Part shown: one piece after another, positions 40,617-48,818 of the stretch
Layout: the number at the start of each line of letters is the position of its first letter
Position numbering within the stretch: the first letter of the stretch is position 1
From: Microbulbifer flavimaris
Lineage (GTDB): Bacteria; Pseudomonadota; Gammaproteobacteria; Pseudomonadales; Cellvibrionaceae
Direction: 5' to 3'
NCBI RefSeq assembly: GCF_001641755.2
Contig: NZ_LRFG02000003.1
Coordinates: 248,001-312,000 of the forward strand
Length of the DNA stretch: 64,000 bases
Translations under genes and position numbers: made by a program
The notes under the pieces: generated by a model
Told to the model about the DNA's origin: nothing
Databases searched by the model: none
The model's input: only the letters and a program-made list of their open reading frames with translations

Positions 40617-42827
40617 TCAATTTACGCCAGTGCCAGCACTTTTCGCCGCCCGCGCTGCATGCAGCTTCTTATAGCTCTCGATCAGGCGCAGATGCTTGTC
40701 CAGCCCTTCCAGCTGCATATTGGTCGGCGTCAGGCCGTGGAAGCGCAGGGTGCCGTTCACCAGGCCCACCACGGCATCCATCGTTTCTTCGCCGAACATG
40801 CGCCGCAGGTTGCCGATGTAGTCTTCCAATGCCATTTCATCATCGACGGCGATTTCCAGTACTGCATTCACCGCCTGATAGAACAAACCGCGCTCGACCG
40901 TGTTGTCGTTGTACTGCAGGAACATTTCCACCAGCTCCAGCGCTTCGTCGTGTCGTTGCAGGGCCAGGTAAATCAGTAGTTTCAGCTCCAGGATCGTCAG
41001 CTGACCCCAGACCGTGTTTTCATCGAACTCGACACCGATCAGGCTGATGATGGTTTCGTAATTATCGAGCTGGCTCTCTTCCAGGCGCTCCACAAGCTCC
41101 TCCAGCTCCGCATCACTCAGGGAGTGCAGGTTGAGGATATCCTCGCGGTAATCCAGTGCCTTGTTGGTGTTGTCCCAGATCAGGTCCTCGACCGGATATA
41201 CCTCGGAGTAACCGGGCACCAGGATACGGCACGCCGGTGCACCCAACTCACCATACTCGGCCATATAAACTTCCTTGCCCATGTTTTCCAGGATCTGGAA
41301 TAGGTGTTCGGCTTCAGTCTTGTTGGTGTCCTTGTGATTGCCGGAGAAATCCCACTCGACAAATTTGTACTCCGACTTGGCACTGAAGAAGCGCCAGGAA
41401 ACCACGCCGGTGGAATCGATAAAGTGTTCGACAAAGTTATTGGGTTCCTGCACCGCCATGCTGTTGAAGGTGGGCGGTGGCACATCGTTCAGGCCCTCGA
41501 AGCTTCGACCCTGCATCAGTTCGGTCAGGCTGCGCTCCAGCGCCACGTGGAAGCTCGGGTGCGCACCAAAGGAGGCGAACACACCGCCGGTACGCGGGTT
41601 CATCAGCGTCACACACATCACCGGGAACTGACCGCCCAAAGAAGCGTCTTTGACCAGGATCGGGAAGCCCTGCTTCTCCAATTCTGCAATGGTCTCAACG
41701 ATATCCGGGTATTTCGCCAGCACTTCTTGCGGCACATCCGGCAGGGCAATTTCCTGCTCGATGATCTCCTTCTTCACCGCCCGCTCGAAAATTTCCGACA
41801 GGCACTGAACCTGCGCTTCCGGTAGCGTATTGCCGGCACTCATGCCGTTACTCAGGAACAGGTTCTCGATCAGGTTGGAAGGGAAATACACCACCTCGCC
41901 GTCTGACTTGCGCACAAACGGCAGCGAGCAGATACCGCGGTCGCTGCGCCCGGAGTTGGTATCGATCAGATTCGAGCCGCCCAGCTCACCCTCCGGGTTG
42001 TAGATGGCCAACATGTAATCATCCAGAATTTCTTCCGGCAGCTCGTCACCTGGCCCTGGCTGAAACCATTTTTCATTCGGGTAGTGCACGAACTCGCTGT
42101 TGGCGATCTCCTCGCCGAAGTACTGGTCGTTGTAGAAGAAATTGCAGTTCAGGCGTTCGATAAACTCGCCCAGCGCAGAGCACAGGGCCGCCTCTTTGGT
42201 GGCGCCCTTGCCGTTGGTAAAGCACATCGGCGAGGCCGCATCGCGAATATGCAGCGACCACACGTGCGGCACAATATTGCGCCAGGAAGCGATCTCGATC
42301 TTCATGCCCAGGTCCGAGAGGATCCTGGTCATGTTGGCGATGGTCTGCTCCAGCGGCAGATCCTTGCCCTCGATAAAGGTGTGGTGCTCGGCGTCCGGCT
42401 CCACCATCAGCAGCGCCTGGGCATCCTCCGCCAGGTTCTCCACCGTCTCGATCTGGAAATCCGGCCCGGTCTGCACCACCTTCTTGACCGTGCAGCGATC
42501 GATGGAGCGCAGGATGCCCTGGCGATCCTTCTCGGAGATATCCTCCGGCAGCTCCACCTGGATCTTGAAGATCTGGTTGTAGCGGTTTTCCGGGTCGACG
42601 ATATTGTTCTGCGACAGACGGATATTATCGGTGGGAATATCCCGCGCCAGGCAATAGACGCGCACAAAGTAGGCCGCACACAGCGCAGAGGACACCAGGA
42701 AATAGTCGAACGGACTGGGCGCCGAGCCATCGCCCTTGTAGCGAATGGGCTGATCAGTGATGACTGTAAAGTCGTCAAACTTGGCTTCGAGCCGCAGGTT
42801 ATCGAGGAAGTTGACGTTAATTTCCAT
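40617..42827 (-). CDS. OsmC domain / YcaO domain fusion protein
   Basis: 736 residues. An OsmC-like N-terminal part (about 1-135) holds SPFDYFLVSSALCAAYFVRVYCLARDI with the usual cysteines. The YcaO domain (about 150-560) has SALGEFIERLNCNFFYND, the ATP-site glutamates of YcaO, and LSEIFERAVKKEIIEQE. A C-terminal helical region (about 590-736) resembles that of E. coli YcaO. E. coli YcaO influences RimO beta-methylthiolation of ribosomal protein S12; the OsmC part suggests a thiol or peroxide step. It is monocistronic; no precursor peptide gene is adjacent, so RiPP synthesis is unlikely. Confidence 0.9.
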   Translation of the reverse strand: MEINVNFLDNLRLEAKFDDFTVITDQPIRYKGDGSAPSPFDYFLVSSALCAAYFVRVYCLARDIPTDNIRLSQNNIVDPENRYNQIFKIQVELPEDISEKDRQGILRSIDRCTVKKVVQTGPDFQIETVENLAEDAQALLMVEPDAEHHTFIEGKDLPLEQTIANMTRILSDLGMKIEIASWRNIVPHVWSLHIRDAASPMCFTNGKGATKEAALCSALGEFIERLNCNFFYNDQYFGEEIANSEFVHYPNEKWFQPGPGDELPEEILDDYMLAIYNPEGELGGSNLIDTNSGRSDRGICSLPFVRKSDGEVVYFPSNLIENLFLSNGMSAGNTLPEAQVQCLSEIFERAVKKEIIEQEIALPDVPQEVLAKYPDIVETIAELEKQGFPILVKDASLGGQFPVMCVTLMNPRTGGVFASFGAHPSFHVALERSLTELMQGRSFEGLNDVPPPTFNSMAVQEPNNFVEHFIDSTGVVSWRFFSAKSEYKFVEWDFSGNHKDTNKTEAEHLFQILENMGKEVYMAEYGELGAPACRILVPGYSEVYPVEDLIWDNTNKALDYREDILNLHSLSDAELEELVERLEESQLDNYETIISLIGVEFDENTVWGQLTILELKLLIYLALQRHDEALELVEMFLQYNDNTVERGLFYQAVNAVLEIAVDDEMALEDYIGNLRRMFGEETMDAVVGLVNGTLRFHGLTPTNMQLEGLDKHLRLIESYKKLHAARAAKSAGTGVN

Positions 42828-42940
42828 GGGGGACTACCAGTTCTGCAGAAATTGGCCGGCCACATAGCCAGAGCGCGGCATTATCCAGTTTTAGCCCCAC
42901 CGCGTCTCCCCATCGATGAAACTGTCGCAGTAGCCTTCCG

Positions 42941-42969
42941 TCGTCATTCCGGCGCAGGCCGCAATCCAG
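42941..42969 (+). repeat. REP-like palindromic element, copy 3
   Basis: It contains TCATTCCGGCGCAGGCCGC and ends ATCCAG, the same family as the units at 31420 and 31513, with a weakened right arm. It lies in the 240-base gap between tapT and the OsmC-YcaO gene. Confidence 0.7.
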
Positions 42970-43069
42970 AGAAAGCCCGAGCTAGCGAACTGTGACGTCG
43001 TCTCCGCCACTTGATATGGATGACTCACTATTCCGGTGGTGAGCAACGCTCAGCGTGCCATACCCTCCC

Positions 43070-43642
43070 CTAAAAACTGCCCCTTTGCAGCGCAATCATC
43101 TTTTCGAACGGCTGCAGCAGAGACTCAAAGTCATGCTCTGGCTCCAGCTGCTGAAGAGCAGCCGCAATGCTCTCGATGGTCGACAGGCTGTTTTCGATCG
43201 ATGAGTGCCGAATCTGGTAGTTAGAGCTCAGCGCACCTTCGAAGCTGACGCGGGGCAGCTGCTGCAATGCCTGATGGAGATGGAGCATCTTCTTGGATTT
43301 GCGCCAGGTGGCATCGATCACTACCAGCTGTTCAAGCGGTTGGCTCTGCGAGTCACCCGGCGCTATTTGCTCCACTTCCGGCAGCCACTCCAGGGATGGA
43401 TAGAGCAACGCCGACTTTGGTCTCAGCAGCTTTTTCAGTTCCGCCTCTGTGAGGCTCTCCGCTACCACCAGTTCACTATTCTCCAGGCACAGGTGCGCCA
43501 TACGGCCGGTGTTGAACGGATGCTTCTCTTCCAGGGGGTGCTGTATGATCAGCACCTTGATGCGATTGGGGATATGCACCAGGGCGCTGCAGTAACAGAC
43601 GTTCAGCGGGCGGTGGCAGGTAGGGCAAGTTTGGCGCGGCAT
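43070..43642 (-). CDS. tapT: tRNA-uridine aminocarboxypropyltransferase (DTW domain)
   Basis: 190 residues. The N-terminal zinc-like CPTCHRPLNVCYC is followed by IQHPLEEKHPFNTGRMAHLCL and the signature VVIDATWRKSKKML (DTW seen as DATW). TapT (YfiP) adds acp3U at position 47 of tRNAs using S-adenosylmethionine. The normal E. coli protein is somewhat longer. Its start lies only 2 bases from the start of a divergent acetyltransferase ORF. Confidence 0.9.
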   Translation of the reverse strand: MPRQTCPTCHRPLNVCYCSALVHIPNRIKVLIIQHPLEEKHPFNTGRMAHLCLENSELVVAESLTEAELKKLLRPKSALLYPSLEWLPEVEQIAPGDSQSQPLEQLVVIDATWRKSKKMLHLHQALQQLPRVSFEGALSSNYQIRHSSIENSLSTIESIAAALQQLEPEHDFESLLQPFEKMIALQRGSF

Positions 43643-43644
43643 AG

Positions 43645-44097
43645 ATGACAGTAGAACATCCTTTCTCAGCGCACTGGCTCTCCGACATGGAGATCCCGCT
43701 GGCCAACAAATTTTACCGTACCCATAAATTTCGCGGCAAAGCGCGGCGTCACGATCCCTGTGCAGTGATCCGGAATGCGCAGCAGCAGATCGTCGCCTGC
43801 GGGTATCTGCGCCAGCTCACCGACGCGCAGCTGCTGGCTGGCGTGGCGGTAGCGCCGGACTACCGCGGTCAGGGCGTTGCCCGGCTGCTGCTGAACAGCA
43901 TGGCGGAAGCCTGCGACCAACAGACCTTCACCTTCCCCTATCGGCACCTGATACCGTTTTACCAGTCGCTGGGATTTGTCGAAGAAGAAGTCGACGGGCA
44001 ACCGAGTGCGATTGTCGACCGTTTCCATACCTACCAAAAGCAGGGGCGCGATATTGTCGTGATGCGCTATCAGGCGCAGGCAAAACCTAACGCCTGA
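43645..44097 (+). CDS. GNAT family N-acetyltransferase
   Basis: 150 residues. The acetyl-CoA loop is LAGVAVAPDYRGQGVARLLLNSM, and FYQSLGFVEEE closes the fold. Two starts are possible: ATG 43645, two bases from the tapT start, or ATG 43687 (MEIPLANKFYRTHKFRG); neither has a strong ribosome site. With the first, both 5' regions would overlap the opposite gene. The substrate is unknown. Confidence 0.8.
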   Translation: MTVEHPFSAHWLSDMEIPLANKFYRTHKFRGKARRHDPCAVIRNAQQQIVACGYLRQLTDAQLLAGVAVAPDYRGQGVARLLLNSMAEACDQQTFTFPYRHLIPFYQSLGFVEEEVDGQPSAIVDRFHTYQKQGRDIVVMRYQAQAKPNA

Positions 44098-44115
44098 TAA
44101 ATCCAGCGGCAGGCT

Positions 44116-45183
44116 TCAGCTCCCATAGCCGGTCATTTCCAGATAGCCCTCACCGGCGTGACTTCCACTGACGGTTACCGGTCCCTCCCAATAGCGCAGG
44201 GCGCCCGGATTCCAGTAATCGCCGGGCCAGGACTGGACTTTCAGATCCAAGCCGGCCGATGGCACCTGCAACTGCCAGGTTACTGGCACCTCGCCATAGC
44301 GGCTGTTGCGGGTTTCCAGTGGCTGCAGGGTGAAGTCGTTGGCAGTCAAGGTTCGGGCGCTGCCGTCGGCGGCGACTAAAGTGGCGGAATAGAAATCCTC
44401 GTCACCGCGCACCCGGAACGCCATCAGGTGGCGGCCGTCTTCCAGGTGCAGCGCCATCCAGTCCCAGCCTGTCTGGTCGGTTTTCAGGTACTGGCTGCTC
44501 CACTCCCGGTCGAACCAGCCCTTCCCACTCACCGCAAAGCGCTCACCGTCGATCTGCACCTCGCCCTCGATCGCCAGCTGTGGATAGCTGAAATACATCG
44601 AGCCGCCGCCACCGGCGGACTTGGCACTGAAGCCCTGCTCGCCGTTCAGTATTGGCGGCAATACCGGGCGCAATTGCAGCTGGTAACTGAAGCCCTCGTC
44701 TTGCACCGCCAGGGTCCATTTGCCCTGCTCCGTGCTGGCCAGCTGCCAGTGATCGATCCAGGCGTTGAACGGCTGCGCGGTAACGCCGGCCTGTCCGGTG
44801 CCGCCGCGGGCGGCGCGGTCCGCGAATCGATGATCGCCAGGCCGGCTCAGCGCGGCGTGGGCCAGCCAGAGTTCATCCAGCTGCCAGCCCGGCTTTTCCC
44901 CTTCAAATGGTCCCGGCCGCAGGCCGTTGCGGAACAGGGTCCACTGCACGCCGAAACGCTCGCCGTCGGCACTGCGCAAGTTGGCGGTGAGATACCACCA
45001 CTCGAGGCGGTACTCCGGGTGTGCGCCCAGATCCCTTGGGAGACTGACGGTCATGCCCGAGACCGCTTGGCGGAAACCCTCCGGCGGCTCATTCAGGGCA
45101 CTCATGGAGTTGCCATTGTCGGCCCGCTCGCCACAACCGGCCAGGAACAAAACGATCAGAAGGAAGCGGATAGCGCTATTCAT
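44116..45183 (-). CDS. CrtC/AttH-like lipocalin-fold lipoprotein
   Basis: 355 residues. The lipobox is LFLAGC (Cys about 17). The AttH/CrtC (carotenoid 1,2-hydratase-like) family is marked by EYRLEWWYLTANLRSADGERFGVQWTLFR, GWFDREWSSQYLKTDQTGWDW and LEDGRHLMAFRVR. In this family, proteins next to FtsX-type ABC genes are lipid- or toxin-related, not carotenoid enzymes. Its start overlaps the permease stop by 8 bases, so it is the third gene of an ABC operon. Confidence 0.88.
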   Translation of the reverse strand: MNSAIRFLLIVLFLAGCGERADNGNSMSALNEPPEGFRQAVSGMTVSLPRDLGAHPEYRLEWWYLTANLRSADGERFGVQWTLFRNGLRPGPFEGEKPGWQLDELWLAHAALSRPGDHRFADRAARGGTGQAGVTAQPFNAWIDHWQLASTEQGKWTLAVQDEGFSYQLQLRPVLPPILNGEQGFSAKSAGGGGSMYFSYPQLAIEGEVQIDGERFAVSGKGWFDREWSSQYLKTDQTGWDWMALHLEDGRHLMAFRVRGDEDFYSATLVAADGSARTLTANDFTLQPLETRNSRYGEVPVTWQLQVPSAGLDLKVQSWPGDYWNPGALRYWEGPVTVSGSHAGEGYLEMTGYGS

Positions 45184-47536
45184 TCTTCAGCGTCTCCAGC
45201 CGTACCGGGTCGCCCACCAGCGCGCCCACGAACGCGCCGATGGCAAGGCAGGCCAGCCACACCTGCAACCAGAAGCCAGGGTACAGTTTCAGCGGCAGTG
45301 CCCAGCCAAACGCCGCGGGGTTCACCTGGGCGACCAGGACCCAGCCAAGGAAAATCCCCATTGGCGTTGCCAACAAGGCCAGCAAACCGGTGACCAGCAT
45401 GCTGTGCACAATCAGCCGCCGACGGAGATTGCTGCGCGGCACACCATAGACATGCAGCAGGGTGTAGCTGCCCTGACGCAGGCGGAAAATCACCAGCCCC
45501 ATCAGCGCCAGCGCGGTACCCGCCAGGGCCAGCGTCAGGGTGTTCAGCATTTGGGTCATCTGGAAGGTGCGGGCAAAGGCAGCGTTGGCCGCCTGTTTCA
45601 GGCCGGCCTGGTCGCGCAGGCGGCTCTCAGCCAGCCAAGAATATTGCTCGGGCCAGTCCTGCCAGCCGGTGTTGCTGAGGTCATCCACACCCAGCACAAA
45701 GGTCGCATAGCGGCCGGGGAGTGCCTCGGGCACAGCGGTTATCGGCAGCAGCAGCTCCCCTTCCGGCCGGCCGTAATCCGCATAGATCCCGATCACCTCC
45801 CGCGTCTGAGCTTCGGTACCGAGGCGGAACTGGACCCGATCACCCACAGCGAGGGATTGGCGGCGGGACAGCTGCTCGTTGATCAGCACACCCCCGGTTG
45901 CCAGCCTTTGCCATAGGTCCGGCACGGCATTGAGAAAAGGCCAGTCCTGCAATAGCGGCGAACTTGGGTCCACCGCGAAGATATCCACCGGCAGCTCCCC
46001 GAGCACACCGCGGCCGCGCACCATCGGCAATACGCTGGTGACGCCGGGCAGCGCCTGTAACTGGCGTTGCCATTCCTGCGCGGTCACCGGCTGACCCGGG
46101 TCGAGATAGAGATCCCCCTGCAGGCGCTGGTCGAGCCAGCGACCAAAGGTGGATTCAAAGCCGGTAACCATCGCCTGCACACCGATGGCGGTGGCGATGG
46201 CAAAGGCCAGTGCGGTCAGCGGCAACTGCAGCACCCGGCACAGGGCACGCATCTCAGAGCAGGACCACTCCAGCAACGATCGCCGCGCGCGGTGTTCAGC
46301 ATAGGCGAGCAGCCGGTTCAGCAGTTCCGGCAACAGCAGGCCGGCGCCGATCAGGCAGCCGGTGGTGGAGAGGAAGATCAGCCACAGCCGGTCTGTGGAT
46401 AACAGCACCGCCAGCGAAACCGCCACCAGCGCCAGCGCCGCCAACCAGCGCCAGCCCGGCATCTGTTCTCCGCCCGCCGCACTGCGGTGGCGGAACATCA
46501 GCAGGTCCACACAGGCCCAGCCCACGACCAGAGCAAGGATCAGCACCATGCCGAGCCAGGTTCCCGCCGTGGGCCCGCCCTGCGTCAGGGTGTCGATATT
46601 GAACAGCCCGCTCAGCGTGCCCTGGAATCCCTGCGCCATGGCCGATGCCAGCCAGTTGCCCAGCCACAGCCCCAGGCTGCCGCCGATCACCGCGATCACC
46701 AGCACTTCTGCCACCAGCGCCAGGCGTAATTTGGGAGTTGGCACACCGCAGCGCACCAGAATCTCCAGCGTGCGGCGGCGCTGCTCCAGCGCAAAGCGAT
46801 AGACGCTGCGCACCAGCAAGGCGGCCACCAGCAAGGCCAGCGCGCCCAGCGCGTCGAGGCTGAGCAGGAAGGCCTCCACCAGCGGGTCCGGCTCCACGCC
46901 GTAATCCTCCACCCGGGCGCTATAAGCCTCGGGCAACGGAATGCGCTCCACTTCTGTCGCCGGCAGCAGAAGCTCCAGCGTTGCGCGACCCGCCGCTGCC
47001 AGCATGGTCGCAACGGAAATATCGGTGAGCAGCTGCCCGCGCGGCAGCCCTTCTGTCTCTTTAAGTGGGTAATCAGCCAAACCCGGCAGCGACAACTGTT
47101 GCCAGGTCTGCAGATCGGCGGCATTGCCCAGCAGCGGCGGATTATCGAGTTCGGTAAACAGCGATTCGATCGCCGATGTAGCGTCTCCTTGCTGTTCACT
47201 GTACTGGCGCAGGCAAGCGGCACTGAACGGATCGATACCGACAACAGTCGGTGCATCTTCTTCCGGAAAGCGCACCTGGAGGCGCGGTGCCGCACACAGC
47301 CCGGCCCGGCGCAGCTGCGCAAAATCTTCCACCGTCACCGGGCCGCCGTCTGATCGCACCACACTCAACAGCGGTTCCAGCGCCGCGCGGGAGCGGCTGA
47401 CGGCATCCTCGGCCGAACCGGTGAGTGAGCGCACACCACTCCAGAGCATGGCGGCGCACACCAGGATCAGCAGCAGGCCCGCCAGCTGCCCCGGGTGGCG
47501 GCGGTAATGGCTTATAAAGACGCTGCCGAGTCCCAT
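45176..47536 (-). CDS. FtsX-like ABC transporter permease (MacB/LolE type)
   Basis: 786 residues. An N-terminal helix (about 17-37) is followed by a large periplasmic region, then helices near 230-330, a cluster near 370-440, and a second FtsX unit with three C-terminal helices (about 655-775). This is the two-FtsX-domain layout of AttFG-like exporters. With the ATPase upstream and the AttH-like lipoprotein downstream it probably extracts or exports a lipid or lipoprotein across the envelope. It overlaps both neighbours. Confidence 0.88.
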   Translation of the reverse strand: MGLGSVFISHYRRHPGQLAGLLLILVCAAMLWSGVRSLTGSAEDAVSRSRAALEPLLSVVRSDGGPVTVEDFAQLRRAGLCAAPRLQVRFPEEDAPTVVGIDPFSAACLRQYSEQQGDATSAIESLFTELDNPPLLGNAADLQTWQQLSLPGLADYPLKETEGLPRGQLLTDISVATMLAAAGRATLELLLPATEVERIPLPEAYSARVEDYGVEPDPLVEAFLLSLDALGALALLVAALLVRSVYRFALEQRRRTLEILVRCGVPTPKLRLALVAEVLVIAVIGGSLGLWLGNWLASAMAQGFQGTLSGLFNIDTLTQGGPTAGTWLGMVLILALVVGWACVDLLMFRHRSAAGGEQMPGWRWLAALALVAVSLAVLLSTDRLWLIFLSTTGCLIGAGLLLPELLNRLLAYAEHRARRSLLEWSCSEMRALCRVLQLPLTALAFAIATAIGVQAMVTGFESTFGRWLDQRLQGDLYLDPGQPVTAQEWQRQLQALPGVTSVLPMVRGRGVLGELPVDIFAVDPSSPLLQDWPFLNAVPDLWQRLATGGVLINEQLSRRQSLAVGDRVQFRLGTEAQTREVIGIYADYGRPEGELLLPITAVPEALPGRYATFVLGVDDLSNTGWQDWPEQYSWLAESRLRDQAGLKQAANAAFARTFQMTQMLNTLTLALAGTALALMGLVIFRLRQGSYTLLHVYGVPRSNLRRRLIVHSMLVTGLLALLATPMGIFLGWVLVAQVNPAAFGWALPLKLYPGFWLQVWLACLAIGAFVGALVGDPVRLETLKNE

Positions 47537-48198
47537 GGGTGCAGGGCTCCTTCCCGCAATTCCAGAATCCGGTCGCAGCTGCGCGCCAGCTCCGGGTTAT
47601 GGGTAACGATCAGCGCACCCACATTGCGCTCGCGGATGGCATCGAAGAACAGCGGGCTCACCCGCTTGGCAGTCGCCTGGTCGAGGCTACCGGTGGGTTC
47701 GTCGGCCAGGATCAGTCGCGGCTGCATAGCAAAAGCACAAGCCAGCGCCGCCCGCTGCCGCTGGCCGCCGGAAAGTTGATCCGGGTAACGATGGGTGGTG
47801 TCGGCAATATCCAGCTGTTCTAGCAAGGCATCGCCCTCATGCGCCTGCAGGCCGGCCAGCCCGGTGCGAAAAGCGATATTGCGGGCGACAGTCAGGGTGG
47901 GGATCAGGTTGCCATCCTGGAACAGGGTGGCGATGCGGGTGCGGCGCAATTCGGCCCAGTCAGCGTCGGTCAGCTCGGACTGATCCCGGCCAAACACCTG
48001 CAGCTGGCCGCTGTCGGGGCGCAGGAGGCCGTTGAGCAGGTTCAGCAGTGTGCTCTTGCCCGAGCCCGAGGGGCCGATGACCGCAACAGCCTCGCCGGAC
48101 CTAAGTTCCAAAGATAGGCCGTGCAGAACAGATATTTGCTCGCGGGCAGCCCGGTAGGATCTGTTGAGATCCCGTGCCTTGATAAGGACGCCATCCAT
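47512..48198 (-). CDS. ABC transporter ATP-binding protein (LolD/MacB type)
   Basis: 228 residues from ATG 48198; the frame extends to 48309 but that part is not ABC-like. Walker A GPSGSGKST at 42-50, signature LSGGQRQRAALA, Walker B LILADEPTGSLD, and an H-loop in VTHNPELA. The LolD/MacB class couples to FtsX-type permeases. Its 3' end overlaps the permease start by 25 bases. It is the last GC-rich core gene before composition falls toward the defence island. Confidence 0.93.
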   Translation of the reverse strand: MDGVLIKARDLNRSYRAAREQISVLHGLSLELRSGEAVAVIGPSGSGKSTLLNLLNGLLRPDSGQLQVFGRDQSELTDADWAELRRTRIATLFQDGNLIPTLTVARNIAFRTGLAGLQAHEGDALLEQLDIADTTHRYPDQLSGGQRQRAALACAFAMQPRLILADEPTGSLDQATAKRVSPLFFDAIRERNVGALIVTHNPELARSCDRILELREGALHPWDSAASL

Positions 48199-48818
48199 GT
48201 ACTTGTTGCCGTATGTGGCTTTAATGTGGGATGCAGGCCCGACAAGCCTATCGGACTGCTCACCAGTTATCAGAGCTCGAAGGATAACCTTTACTGTTCC
48301 GGCCCACACTAGTATGCAATTTAGGCGTTGTCATCTATTGCCGACGATCAGCGTTACCCCATTAAACGTGACGTCTTTCACATTCCCTTGTAACATCTAT
48401 CGCCTAAAAAACGGCGCTTACAAGACTGTTAAGGCAGAAGAAAAATGGATAGAAAGCCACTCCAACACCACTCCGGGCGTGTATTTTTTGTACAGCGACC
48501 AGAAATAACCCCAACTTGCGTTGTGTTTAAAGGACACCCTGCATATTTGGGTAACCACCCGCATGCTAGGCTGACCCGCACGTCTAACAACGAATGTTCA
48601 GCACCCAGCCCTTCCCTCCCTTTAACTGATCCAAATGTAACGATTGGCCTTAGCAATCATCTACACACGAGGTGGGCCGCTTGCCGTACTTCAACTAGTT
48701 TAAACGCGACAATTAATACTTTTTGTATGAGCGCGCTTCACCGAGGCGACAGCCACATCAATGCAGCCAAGTCTCCTTAAGCCTCAGTTGTATTAGGCAA
48801 TGGTAAATTAGAATAACA
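48199..48818. other. Noncoding boundary region of the defence island
   Basis: About 620 bases in which base composition shifts from GC-rich to AT-rich (from roughly 48310). No ORF here is convincing: two short frames (48164-48508 and 48445-48780) have no supporting similarity or ribosome site. No tRNA, integrase or clear attachment site was seen. The promoters for the helicase gene (plus) and the ABC operon (minus) should lie here. Confidence 0.55.

Noticed and set aside
40617..42827. RiPP biosynthesis cluster based on YcaO
   Set aside because: No precursor peptide, cyclodehydratase partner, dehydrogenase or exporter nearby; the OsmC fusion fits the housekeeping YcaO group.
48315..48600. attC-like pieces TTAGGCGTTG and GTCTAACAA at the island's left boundary
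   Set aside because: They are not arranged as paired R'/R'' cores with an imperfect palindrome between them, and no integron integrase is in the window.
48164..48780. Two short frames, one containing GVYFLY reminiscent of a GIY-YIG start
   Set aside because: The first begins inside the ABC ATPase gene region, there is no following YIG motif in either frame, and no ribosome site.
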